From: Bacteroidota bacterium
GTDB lineage: Bacteria; Bacteroidota; Bacteroidia; Chitinophagales; Chitinophagaceae
Assembly (NCBI GenBank): GCA_026391455.1
Contig: JAPLEH010000067.1
Span: 1-64,000, forward strand
DNA: 64,000 nt
Direction of reading: 5' to 3'
Shown: positions 6,755 through 17,800 of the stretch, in pieces
Layout: each line of letters begins with the position of its first letter
How positions within the stretch are numbered: position 1 is the first letter of the stretch
Program-made: the position numbers and the translations under genes
The notes under the pieces: generated by a model
Database searches by the model: none
Told to the model about the DNA's origin: nothing
Seen by the model: the letters and a program-made list of their open reading frames with translations, nothing else

Positions 6755-7869
6755 CAGTGTGGTATCGTAGGTTGAAATTGTTCGATGGTATCGGTGAGCA
6801 GCCGGGTGGTTTCTGCGAGCCGGGCCGATGTTAATTCCGGGGCGGCCAGTCCGCTGCCTTTTCGCATATCCATGGCCGTTAGTACCCGGGCTTCATCCCA
6901 GGCATTCGCTTCGATGAAGGAGCGAAGCAGCGTGGCCCCGCCCTCCACCAATACACTTTGCAGTTGCAATTGATACAAAGCCTGCAACAATTGTGGTATG
7001 AGGGGTTCGTTTTTATTCAGTTGGTAATAAGTCGTATTTCCTTCTTCGGCAGACTTACCCGCATTGAACACAATGGTCTTTACATCTCCATTGAATATGC
7101 GTAACGTGGCGGGAAGCCGTCTGTCCATATCCACTACCAGCCGCACAGGTGAAGGTCCCGGCCAGAGGCGGTTGGTGAGTGCGGGATCATCCCATAAAGC
7201 GGTATTGGTACCCACAAGGATGGCCGCTTCTTCGCTGCGCCAGCGGTGTACAAGGCGATTGGATATTTCGTTGCTGATAAGCCAGCGTTCTGCCGGAATG
7301 CCTTTATCCGCTGCTGGTAACGGGGCGATGAAACCATCGGCGGTTTGGGCCCATTTCAAAATGATATATGGCCGTTTTTTTTCGTGAAAGCAAAAAAAAC
7401 GTTTATTCAGTTCGCGGCATTCCGCTTCCAATACCCCAACGATCACTTCCATACCTGCGGCCTGTAATTTTTCAATGCCTTTGCCATTCACTGCGGGAAA
7501 GGGATCGCGGCATCCGATCACCACGCGGGGTATGCGATGGCGGATGATGAGGTCGGCACAGGGAGGCGTTTTTCCGAAATGCGCACAGGGCTCTAATGTC
7601 ACATATAAGGTTGATTCGGCGATCTGCGCTGCAAATCCATTGTTGATGGCATCCTCTATACAATTCACTTCTGCATGGGCCTGTCCGTATTGTTTATGCC
7701 AGCCTTCCCCGATGATCCGATCCTGATACATCAGCACCGCCCCCACCAATGGGTTGGGTGCTACATAGCCCGCTCCCTTTTTCGCGAGGGCGATACAACG
7801 TTGCATGTATGGTGAGTGGTGAATGGTCAATTGTGAATTGTGAATTGTCAATAGAACCCCGATAGCCAT
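6754..7869 (-). CDS. ribD: RibD, bifunctional riboflavin deaminase/reductase
   Basis: 371 residues as drawn. The N-terminal deaminase domain has PNPLVGAV, the zinc motif HAEVNCIEDA and LEPCAHFGKTPPCADLI; the C-terminal reductase domain begins near ILKWAQTADGF. It catalyses the deamination and NADPH reduction steps of riboflavin synthesis in the cytoplasm. The start is uncertain: residues 1-21 include LTIHNSQLTIHHSP, which is encoded by a heptamer array. Family members have about six residues before the conserved YM (Tyr21-Met22 here), so a TTG start at 7830 (MTIHHSPYM) or ATG at 7806 are realistic alternatives to ATG 7869. It overlaps yigZ by one base. No other rib gene is nearby. Confidence 0.93.
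   Translation of the reverse strand: MAIGVLLTIHNSQLTIHHSPYMQRCIALAKKGAGYVAPNPLVGAVLMYQDRIIGEGWHKQYGQAHAEVNCIEDAINNGFAAQIAESTLYVTLEPCAHFGKTPPCADLIIRHRIPRVVIGCRDPFPAVNGKGIEKLQAAGMEVIVGVLEAECRELNKRFFCFHEKKRPYIILKWAQTADGFIAPLPAADKGIPAERWLISNEISNRLVHRWRSEEAAILVGTNTALWDDPALTNRLWPGPSPVRLVVDMDRRLPATLRIFNGDVKTIVFNAGKSAEEGNTTYYQLNKNEPLIPQLLQALYQLQLQSVLVEGGATLLRSFIEANAWDEARVLTAMDMRKGSGLAAPELTSARLAETTRLLTDTIEQFQPTIPH
7810..7851. repeat. Heptamer word array, TTGTGAA type, in the ribD N-terminus or leader
   Basis: Six heptamers: TGGTGAG, TGGTGAA, TGGTCAA, TTGTGAA twice, TTGTCAA. It ends 3 bp before a possible ribD ATG (7804-7806) and would encode residues 7-20 if the longer start is used. Confidence 0.65.
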
Positions 7870-7923
7870 GAGGATAGTTTGATCTCTGCATGGTTTTATA
7901 AGCGGCGAAGGTAGCTAAATTAT

Positions 7924-7986
7924 AAACAGCCAGCTTCGAGCTGCGAGCTATCAGCTGCGAGCTTTGAACAGCCAGTGACAAGCTAC
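7924..7986. repeat. Heptamer word array, GAGCTGC type
   Basis: Nine heptamers from AAACAGC (7924) to AAGCTAC (7980), including GAGCTGC, GAGCTAT, CAGCTGC and GAGCTTT. AGCT sits at a fixed place in most words. The array ends 5 bp before the MITE-like element. Confidence 0.65.
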
Positions 7987-7991
7987 AAGCC

Positions 7992-8170
7992 ATTGTTGTC
8001 CGTTAAAACTATTTATTAGTTTGAAAATCAATTCAGACCCCTCCCCAAGCGCTACGCGCGTTTCTTTCATCCGCACGTTGTGCGAACTCAGAAACCCCAA
8101 AGGAGAGGGGCTAGAACCCGCTCTGGGGCAATGTTTCAGGGCTTTGCAAAAAGTTTCCCCGGACAATAAT
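7992..8170. mobile_element. MITE-like element, copy 1 (179 bp)
   Basis: It begins ATTGTTGTCCG and ends CGGACAATAAT, giving imperfect terminal inverted repeats. Apart from a 52-bp segment at 8049-8100, it is nearly identical over its whole length to the reverse complement of 33937-34063. The extra segment is bounded by CCCCAA on both sides, as expected for gain or loss between short direct repeats, and holds a CGCAC/GTGCG hairpin. There is no coding capacity. Any transposase would have to be supplied in trans. Confidence 0.75.
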
Positions 8171-8216
8171 GCCTCAAAGCTGATAGCTGACAGCTCGTTG
8201 CTCAAAGCTCGCAGCT
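8168..8216. repeat. Heptamer word array, xxxAGCT type
   Basis: Words such as CAAAGCT (8175, 8203), GATAGCT, GACAGCT and CGCAGCT, each ending in GCT at the same phase. It follows the MITE-like element directly; the array on the other side is also AGCT-based, so the element may have split one array. Confidence 0.6.
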
Positions 8217-8246
8217 AAAAAAAAGCCCGTTTCGGAAGAAACAGGC
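8217..8246 (-). terminator. Rho-independent terminator of the LytTR gene
   Basis: On the minus strand GCCTGTTTC-TTCC-GAAACGGGC (8246-8225) forms a 9-bp stem with one mismatch, followed by eight T. Confidence 0.8.
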
Positions 8247-8277
8247 CTTAGCGGTTTTCATAAAATCAATAGGTTAT

Positions 8278-8718
8278 TCAGGCGGCGTGGCTAAACCAGT
8301 ATTTTAAGAAGAACGGTTTTTTTCGTTTGGACACTTCGATCAGCTCGCCATTAGATAAAAACAATTTACCTCCGTGTGCGGGATGTACCGGACTGTTGAT
8401 AAAATCGCTGATGAATTTTTTGTTGACAATATGCGTACGGTGTACACGGACAAAATTCTCAGATACCAGGTTCTCTTCAAACCAGCGGAGTACTTTGGCA
8501 ACGACCAGTGTTTTATGTGTGCCATTGATCTTGCTGGCAAAATACAGTTTGCTGTAATTGCTGATAGCCTGCACCCGGATGATATCATCCATGTTGATCG
8601 TCACTATCCCGTCTGACGTGGGAATTCGTATAATGTTGTTGGAAGTCTGCAGCATTTCTTCGTGCATAGCGAAAAATTTGTTCCGGCCTTGCCGGTGTTT
8701 ATGGTCTGTTTGGTTCAT
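8278..8718 (-). CDS. LytTR-type DNA-binding protein without receiver domain
   Basis: 146 residues. A LytTR domain covers about 28-142, with DIIRVQAISNYSKLYF, VRVHRTHIVNKKFI (the conserved R.H.s.iVN segment) and a C-terminal basic stretch EVSKRKKPFFLKYW. Residues 1-27 are short, polar and basic; there is no REC domain and no membrane segment, so this is not a standard response regulator. LytTR proteins bind direct repeats upstream of target genes, often for cell-surface functions. It sits beside the giant secreted protein gene on the same strand, but that gene has its own terminator, so a regulatory link is only a guess. Confidence 0.85.
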   Translation of the reverse strand: MNQTDHKHRQGRNKFFAMHEEMLQTSNNIIRIPTSDGIVTINMDDIIRVQAISNYSKLYFASKINGTHKTLVVAKVLRWFEENLVSENFVRVHRTHIVNKKFISDFINSPVHPAHGGKLFLSNGELIEVSKRKKPFFLKYWFSHAA

Positions 8719-8790
8719 TCATACATTGCAAAAATGATACCGCGTTGTATGAATTATAGTTTATCACCCGGTTATTCTTTAACTGGAAGA

Positions 8791-8822
8791 TAAAAGAGGG
8801 GAACTGACAAGCAATTCCCCTC
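8791..8822 (-). terminator. Terminator of the 3334-residue protein gene
   Basis: GAGGGGAA (8796-8803) pairs with TTCCCCTC (8815-8822); on the minus strand a T-rich tail (TTTTATCTT) follows. It begins only 8 bp after the stop codon. Confidence 0.75.
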
Positions 8823-8830
8823 CGTATATT

Positions 8831-11800
8831 TTACAAGCTCAGCAATGTAATCACCACACCAGTAGCCGCTGTAAGGGATGATCCTGTATTCAGGGTCAGG
8901 CTGTTGATGGTTACGTTGGAGGTTACGTTTGGATAATTGGGCAATGATCCATTGATTACTACATTGGAAGTAGGTCCGGGTATTTCACAAGCCGACCAGT
9001 TGCGTACATCAAACCAGTCGGTACTTACGGCACCGGTCCAGGTCATCGTGCCGGTGGTACTGTTGGCATATTCATCTGCACCCATATCCGGGTTGGTAGC
9101 GCTCCTTGTTTCATTGTCATAGTCAACGGTAATACCGGCAATCGGAGTACCTCTGCGGTGCAGGTTACAGTTGCTGCCGGTCACCAGGTGCAGATCGGTT
9201 GCAGATACAAATACCGGTGCCACGCTGATGGAATTGGCATCCTGTGTGGTGGCGGTCTGCCAATCTGTGAGTGTTACCTGGCTGGTGGTCTGGAAGCCGA
9301 TATTCTCTGTACTTACATAATCGTTGTAATTGATGGTACCGAATGCTGCAGCCACGCCCTGGTTGATCACTGAATAGTTGACACCCACTGTCTGTGTGGT
9401 CACCAGGATATTGTTGCGCAGGTTTACGCCGCCTGCAGCAACAGCCGCTGCCAGATTAAGGGCTGCAGGTTGTCCGCCTGTTGCAACCTGTTCAGTATTC
9501 ATCAGTACCGTATTGTAATAAACCTGATAACCGCCGCCATTATTGATCATTAATCCATAACCGTTGTCAGACTGATCCTGGCCATTGAAGCCCTGTGAAG
9601 CCACATCGCTGATAAAGTTATTGGTAACGGTCACGTTCGCAGCGGTGCTGGTTGAGTTGAGGAAGATTCCATTACTGCCCCAACCAGTGGTGTTATTCTG
9701 TTTGATATCCCGCATTTCATTCTTCGTGATAATACCACCGTTAATTGTAGCACCAACCAGTATACCGCTCATGGTAGAAGATGAACCGGTAGAAGAGCTT
9801 ACTCCAATCACTTTATTCTCACTAATGGTAAAGTTGGATGCATTCTGCAATGCAATACCGCGGAAGCTGAGTTTTTCAGCCGCTACAGCAGAGCCAAAGT
9901 TATTCTTCGTGATTACCCAGTTATCATCCAGTGTGGTGGCATCACCCAAAGCAAAGATGGCATTCTGCACTCCTTTAGCTGTAAGGTTCTGTACAGTGTT
10001 GTTGGAATTGGGGCGTCCATTTTCTGCAGCGCTGCCGAATGTGGCACCGCTACCGGCAATGATACCCTGTCCGCCAAATGCACCCGGGCCTACCATGTTG
10101 AAATTCTTCAGTGTATTGTTGGTTGCTCCGGCGGTAGCGTCGGTACCCATCCAAATCACCGAACCGGTACCAGTGTTGGTAATGGTGAGGTCAATGCTGG
10201 TTGAACCGTTATTGGATCCATCAATGGTCACATAGTCAGCACCTGCCAGTTTCAGGATAGTGGTGGCATTGTTGCCGCTGATAGAAGCCGTAACACCGGT
10301 ATTGGGTTTAATGGTCAGTGTATTTACACTGCTGGCATTGGGGTTAGCATTGATCGTGATCGGGAATGTTTCACCGGCACTGTAGCTGGCATCGATCAGG
10401 TTGAACACTACAGGTCCGGTAAGACAGGCTGTATTGTAGGCTGTGATGGCCGCTGTAAGTGTGGTATAGTTACCCGCTGCACCTACTGTATAGGCACCAC
10501 TTAATGTATTGCTGATCGTATAACTTGCTGGTGTGGTAGGTGCTGTAGTCACCGTATTCACATCGGTAGCCACCAGGCCTGCTGCAGGGTTAGATCCGAT
10601 ATTGGGTGTACCTGCCAGATCCTGCGCAATGACATAGTATTGTACCACATCACCGGCGGTGAGACCACCCATCGTAGCTGCAGTAATCGTGAAATCCCAT
10701 GTACCGCTGATACCGTTTCCAGTGGTCAGTGTTCCCTGATTAGAGAACCATGCACCGGCATTTTTTCGGAAATAGATCCTTGGTTGTAATGCACCGGTGG
10801 TCGGTACGCCTGTAACATCCGCGATGGTTACGCCAGCGAGTGTTCTGTCCGCAGTAGCACAAGTAAAGGGCAGCGCGGTGTACGTAATAGTAGGTGCTGC
10901 GGCATCACCAGCCTGTTCGTAAGCACCAATGGTTGGTGTGGTTACACTCCGTGTAAATCCGGTAATATCGGTGGTAATCCCAACAATCGGTGTACCCGCA
11001 TTCACAAGAGGTGAACCAAGTTGTGGAATCAGGTTATTCACTGCATTGTATTGCGGATCGGTGGATATAGAGTTGGCATCCTGTGCAGTTGCACCCTGCC
11101 ATGCAGCCAGTGTAGCATAGTTGGTCGCATTGAATCGGCCCACATTGCTGGTCACATTGGTACCGGCAGCATACAGGTCGTTGTAATTGAGCACAGAACC
11201 TGTCAGTGTAGTAGCCTGCGTATAATAAGCCCAGAAATTACCGCCGGCAATAGCACTGGATCCGGTAATGCTGAAACTGTTGTTTTGTACTTCGATATTG
11301 GTACCCACACTGGTAATATTGGCATCACCATTTGCAAAAGCAGCAGCAAGTCCGGAAGCACTATTTGCCAATTGACCGGTAAGATGTACCGAGTTATAGG
11401 TGATCTTATCACCATAACCCGCACTGGCGAGGATACCGGTCAGGTTCCACACGGCACTCGTACCAGTTGAGTTGATCCGGTATACGATGTTGTTATAGAT
11501 CTGTGCGTTGGACGGGTTACCTACGGTAGTATAAGTAGCATTGGTCATGGCGATACCATAGATCTTCGGTGTGCTGGTACCGGTATACGCCAGGTCATGT
11601 ACTTTGTTATTGAAGCACAAACCATTTTTAAAGTCAAGCAGGCGGATACCACCAAACGGAGTGGATGAAGTATTGGTAGCATTTACTACATTCTGCACTT
11701 CATTGCCGGATACAATCAGACCTGATTGTCTGTCAGCATTAATTGCGAGTAATGAATGACCTTCTCCTGTTACAGCCGTACCGAAATTGTTATTGCTGAT

Positions 11801-14800
11801 TACGTTGCCCTGATCAGGAGTAGCAGCTCCAAAACCAAAGAGGGTAACACCATTGATGGTTTTGCGGAACAGGTTATTGTTGATCGTATTGGTATTGTTG
11901 GCTTCTAATCCGGCGGTGGTAATACCAATAGTGGTGCTGCCACCAATATGGATACCGGTAAAGCTGGTAGTGGAAGAATTACCTTCTATGATACTGTTTT
12001 TAATCGTGTTACTGTTAGCACCATTAGAAGCTGCTGCCGAAGCTAACCAGATTACCGCGTTGCCCGTGGTAGTAGTGGTTGTGTTACGGATAGTAAGGCT
12101 TCTGTCTGTACCGCCACTATTGCTTCCATCAATGGTTACATTATCAGCACCGTTCAATTTGATCACCGCACCCGTACCTACGGTACCGGTAAGTACTGAA
12201 GTGGTGTTTGGTTTAATGAGTATAGTAAATGGTCCTCCGCACACATTGTTCACGGTATTCAGTACCACAGTGCCGGGTTCTGTAACTGCAGCATCGACGA
12301 TGTTGGCAGTAAGGTTGGCTGAAATACCATTGGTGTTAATGGCCTCGAACAATCCACCTGTTCCGGTGAGTGTGGGATAGTTGCCCGCTGCACCGATGGT
12401 AACGGTACCACTGAGTCCTGCACTGGCTCCAATGGTGCGTGATCCTGCAGGTGCCTGCGGTGTGGGGTTGTTGGCTTCTCCCACGATCACCAAATTACAT
12501 TCTGCATCCACAGCATTGGTCAATGTGGCTCCACAGGGCACATCGTAGGTGAGCCAGAAATAATTGGTTCCTGTAGAAAGCACTTGTGATCCGGTGATAT
12601 TAAATGATCCGTTGGGTGCAGCCACCGTAGAACCATATTGTGTGGTAGTGGCAAAAGTTGAGCTGGTACCGGTATACCAGAGTTTGGCATTGGTAATATC
12701 TGTAAGTGGTGCTGTGGTGCCATTCGTGTTCAGAGTAAACGAAGTGGCACTCAGCGGAGATAACGTGCCGGATGTTACGATCTCCACGCCGATCACCTGC
12801 TGGTTAGTAGTTCCTCTTGGCACACTACTGGTATTGGCCTGTGTGGTGGTGCTGGATACATAGATCATTCCACTGGCGGGCGTTCCATCAAATTCATCGG
12901 CACCCACATCCACCTGTGTACCACCACCATTCGTGTTAGTGGGGCCGGGCCTTGTTTCATTATCAATATCGGTAGTAATTCCGCCTGCAGGTGTACCGCC
13001 AGATTCTATCTGAGTGGCAGTTGCATTAGGAATATGCAGGTCAGTTGCAGAAACAAATGCTGGCAGTTCGGAGAATGAATTCGCATCACCTCCGGAACCG
13101 CCGGGTTGTGCTGCTTTCCAGTTGGCCAGTGTCAGGGCCGTTCCACCCCAATCACCGAGGCTGGAAACATTGATTGAATGCAGGTCATTATAATTGGAAA
13201 ATGCAGCGTTCCATCCTGTAACAGAGCTTGTGCCTATTGCAAAATGGTTTCCGGTACCGGTACGCTGGTTGGAAAGGATATTATTTAAAATAGATTGGGT
13301 GCCGGTGGTAGATGTCCTGTACAGGCCATAGGTATTATTCGCAGCCGCGGCAGTACCGCCAATAAATATGCTGTTGAAGAATACATTGTTATTGCCTGTT
13401 GTCTCCAGCAACACACCCCTTAATAAAGGCTGGGTTGACGCAGTACTTTGCGTAAGACTGATAAAGTTGTTGCTGTAAGTGGCGGCACCAGAAGGTGCAT
13501 AAACACCAGCGACAATGGGAGCTGATGTGGTGGTACCGGTACGCGTAGTCGTTAAATTATAAATCTTATTGCGCGTAATTACTGTTGGGGTACCAGTTGA
13601 TGATACGCCGGCCACTTCAATACCAAACATAGGATAAGTAACTCCTGCATTCGCTCCGTTAAAGCCAAGTGTGAAATTGAAGATTTGGTTATCCTCCACC
13701 AGGTTTCCTGCTGTAGTGGTATTCAGAAGGATTCCCACAGGTACAAATGTGCTGGTAAGCGTGGTGTTGGTGGTACCTGTATGAATAAAGTCGCGGATCG
13801 TATTACTTTTAACTGTTACAGTTCCTGCTGTTACATAAATACCAGCCAGTCTTTCAAAGTCCGCATCATTATAACTGAGGTTCCTGATTGTATTATTCCT
13901 GATATCCACCGTACCGCTGCTGCTGCTAGCGATACCAACCAGTGAGTTGGCAGAGCTTATACTGTTTGCGGTAGCTTCACCAATGGTATTTCCGGACGTG
14001 GTACCCACATTTACATTTCCGCCGGTAACATTGATAATGTTGCTTGTGGCAGTAGTGGATGTCACCACGATATTACCGATCAGGTTACCCTGTATATTGG
14101 AGGCCGTGGTAGTTCCTGCACTTAACGTAATAGCAGAAATACCGTTGCTGCTTGTCAAAGGAGTACCGGTCCTGGTGCTGTTGGCACCACCAATACTGTT
14201 ATTATTTATGGTATTTGAATTACCTCCCGAAAGTAAGCTGATCGCCACGAGTGCTGTAGTTCTCGTTGCAGTTTGATAAAGAGCATTTGAATTAACTGAC
14301 CAGCTGTTACCATTTCCGGTAGCAGTTACCAATACGCCTGATCCAGTCCAGTTGAATATGTTATTATTAGTGATGGTATTAGATGCGTTGGGGCCACCTG
14401 CGCTTCCGCTTGAGTAAATCGCATTGACAGGCACAGTAGCACCATCCCGGATATCATTGTTATCAATGGTATTGCTACTGTTGCCAGTGGCTACTGTGGT
14501 GGTGCTGAATACAATGGAACCAGATGTGGCTGATGAGTTCACACCCAAAATAATGGAGTTCTTCACTGTATTACCAGTCGCATCATTAATAAATTGAACG
14601 GTAGAGCCTCCGGTATTGGTATTGCTGATGGTCATATCCTTCGAAGATGTTCCGTTATTAGATCCATCAAAAGTTACATTATCAGCACCATTAAGGTTGA
14701 TCAATGGGCCTGCCACAGAACCAGACAATACGGTGGTTACACCGGTATTGGGTTTAATGGTGAGGGTGAAAGGTCCGCCGGAGCAACCGTAGTTAATCGC

Positions 14801-17800
14801 GTTGAGTGCATTGGCACCAGTTTCGGCAATCGTTGCATCAAGGATCGTTACAGTCGTATTACCAGAAAGGTATTTGGCATTGATATCCGCGAAGAGGCCT
14901 GCTGCACCGGTGAGCGTGGTATAGTTACCGGCTGCACCAACGGTAATACTGGTGGGCAGCGCTGAAGCTAATGTATAACTGTTGATAACGGGTCCTATCG
15001 GGAAGGCAGTACCAGTTAAGGCCACACTCGTGGGAGCCACGGCGAATATACCGCTATTGATACCCACGTTGGGAGTAGCAGCAAGGTCCTGTGCTGTTAC
15101 AAAATACTGGATCACATCACCGGGGGCAACGGCCGACTGCAATAAGCTGAAATCAGTGGTGAAAGTAAATGGAGAAACTGCATTAGAAGCTTCCACATAT
15201 TTCCATCCGTTGTCCGCATTGGTATTGCCCGCAAACGTGTTGGCATCCGTTGATTTTTTGTAATACAGGCGGGGTAATGTACCGGGTGTAACATTAATTC
15301 CGGAAGCGTCTGTAATCGTGGCTGACAAAGTTCTATCAGTAAGACAGGCTGTGGCCGGTATCTGTGTATAGGTGATAACCGGTGCAATCAAATCCAGTAC
15401 AGTAAAGTTTCCGGCATCTGCACCAATATCAACCGGTGTGAGGCCAGCCCTGGTTTGCCCGTCAAAATCATCAGTAGAAGTAGTTGTTGCAGTACCGGAA
15501 GATTCTATTACAGTAGCGCCGGCAATATGGAGATCAACTGTTGCCGCATTTCCTGTTGCACTGATAAATCCGATCTGCGAAAGTGAAGGTGCCTGATAGC
15601 TGCCTGCATCCTGACCGGAGGCCGACTGCCAGGTAGACACGGTATAGTTGTTGGTACTATTACGAATACAATTCGCTGTCGTACTGGAATAATAAACGTT
15701 ATGTGAACTGGTCAATCCGGACGGATTGGGCAATGTACCGGCGAAAATAGCCGCCAGGTGCAAAGCAGTGCCAGCAGCATTGGTCCGGTCATTGGTAAAG
15801 ATATTATTCCGGAAAGTGCGGGTATTCACGGTTGTGCCGGTGTTGAAAGCCGATGTGTTACTGATTGATGTTGCCACACCCGTACCACCGATATAAACTG
15901 AGTTATGAATAATCTGCGATCCGGAGGTGCTGGTGATATCATTGATACCTGTGATTGTGTAACCGTTGGTAATACTCGCACCCGCATCAGTAATACCAAG
16001 TCGTACCATATTGTTTTGCATGGTATGAAGACCACCACCTACCTGAATACCGGCAATAACACCACTGGTACTGGAAGTTGATAAGTTCAGTGAGTGTACA
16101 AAATTGCGGGCAATCGTATTAGTTCCCGTAGTGGGGCCATTGTAGAAGATACCGATCAGGTTGGTAGCTGCGGTCGCATTGGTATTGATCAGTGAAAAAA
16201 CCGTATTCTGACTTACTGTTTGGCCGGCAGTAGTGGCGGCCGTTTGTGCGATACCAATAACTGATGACGCGGAACCGGTACCTACGTTGGGAGCCCCGCT
16301 GCTGATATTGCGTACGGTGTTTCCGGTTACGGTCTGCACACCACCCGTGCTTCCGGGGGTGATGATACCAATTACCTGTGCACCCGTACCTGTACTGGTA
16401 TGTGTAATGTTTACCACTGTATTGTTGCTGATCGTATTGGTAGCAGAAGTAGAGTTACTTACAATACCGGCCAGCAGGTTGTTGGTAGCATTGGTAATAC
16501 TGTTAGCAGTAATGGGGCTTCCGATCGTATTACCGGTAACGGTATAACTGGTGGCAGCACCCTGGAAGGAGATACCCCGTACATTGATTGTACCGGTAGA
16601 TGAGTTGCTCACGGCAATACCACCGATCGTATTATTAGAAATATTGATTACACCTGGTGTACCTGTACCTGCAATGATACCACAGAAGAACGGAGCAGTA
16701 GATGTGGTTGACTGCACGAATGTAACACTATTGGTAACTGACTGGCTTCCCAGTGTATTACCAGTCACATTACCAATATTAATATTACCGGTAACGGCGG
16801 AGATCAGTGATTGTGCAGTAGAAGTGCTGGCGGTTGTCACCGCAATATTCTGAATAGTGTTGCCCTGAACCGATGTTGCTGTAGTGGTGCCTACCGTAAG
16901 CTGAATACCTCTGAACACCAGGGTAGCAGTTGTATTGAGCGTCATAGCCGTGCCACCACAATTGGGAGCCGTACCACCGATAAAGTTACCGGATATAGTA
17001 GTACCGTTAACAGTATTGCTGCTGGCAAGGATGGCGTTGAATGTAGATCCTGCACCGAAAGTGGTTCGGCTGGCAGTCTGATAGAAACTGTTGCCACTGA
17101 TCACCCAGTTGGTATTATTCACACCCAGGTTCACGCCCACACCGGCGTTGGTCGTGTTGGTCGAACTATAGAAGTTGAAAATATTTGAATTAGAAATGGT
17201 ATTGGCATTATTGGGGAAAGCAGCGGTAGCAATAGACACCACGCCGTTAAGTGGTGTAGTGGCCCCATCCTTAATAGTACAATTATCGATGGTGTTGTTA
17301 CTATTGCCCAGGCTACCGGTGGTAGTGCTGAATAAAACCACACCACTGGTGGCAGCCGTATTCACACCCTGTAATATGGTATACTGAATCTGGTTATTTC
17401 TACCATCATTGATAAAACGAAATGCTGTACCGGAGGTACTCGTATTCTCAATCGTAAGATCTTTGCTGGTACCTGTCCCACCCTGACGTCCGTCGATAAT
17501 CCAGAAAGCACCACCATTTACATCAAAGGTGGCGGTGGTATTGGCACTGGTGATAGTTTTAGCGCCTGCACCAGCAGCCGGACGGATCGTAATGGTATTG
17601 GTAGCACTTGCACAGGGAACTGCACCTAAAACGATGGGGAATGTTGCATCAGTTGTATTGGTATAAGCTGCGTTCAGTTCAAAAATTACCGGACCGGTTA
17701 CTCCATTCAAAATTGCTGCATCCACTGCTGCCTTTAATGTTGTATACCCGGATACTGCACCAGGGCCCACATCATAAGTTCCCGTAAGTGAACAGGAATT

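Noticed and set aside
9585-10235. 216-codon frame antisense to the giant secreted protein
   Set aside because: Threonine/serine/asparagine-rich repeats leave few stops on the opposite strand; the product is hydrophobic nonsense with no start context. The same applies to the many antisense frames between 8.9 and 25 kb and between 37 and 49 kb.
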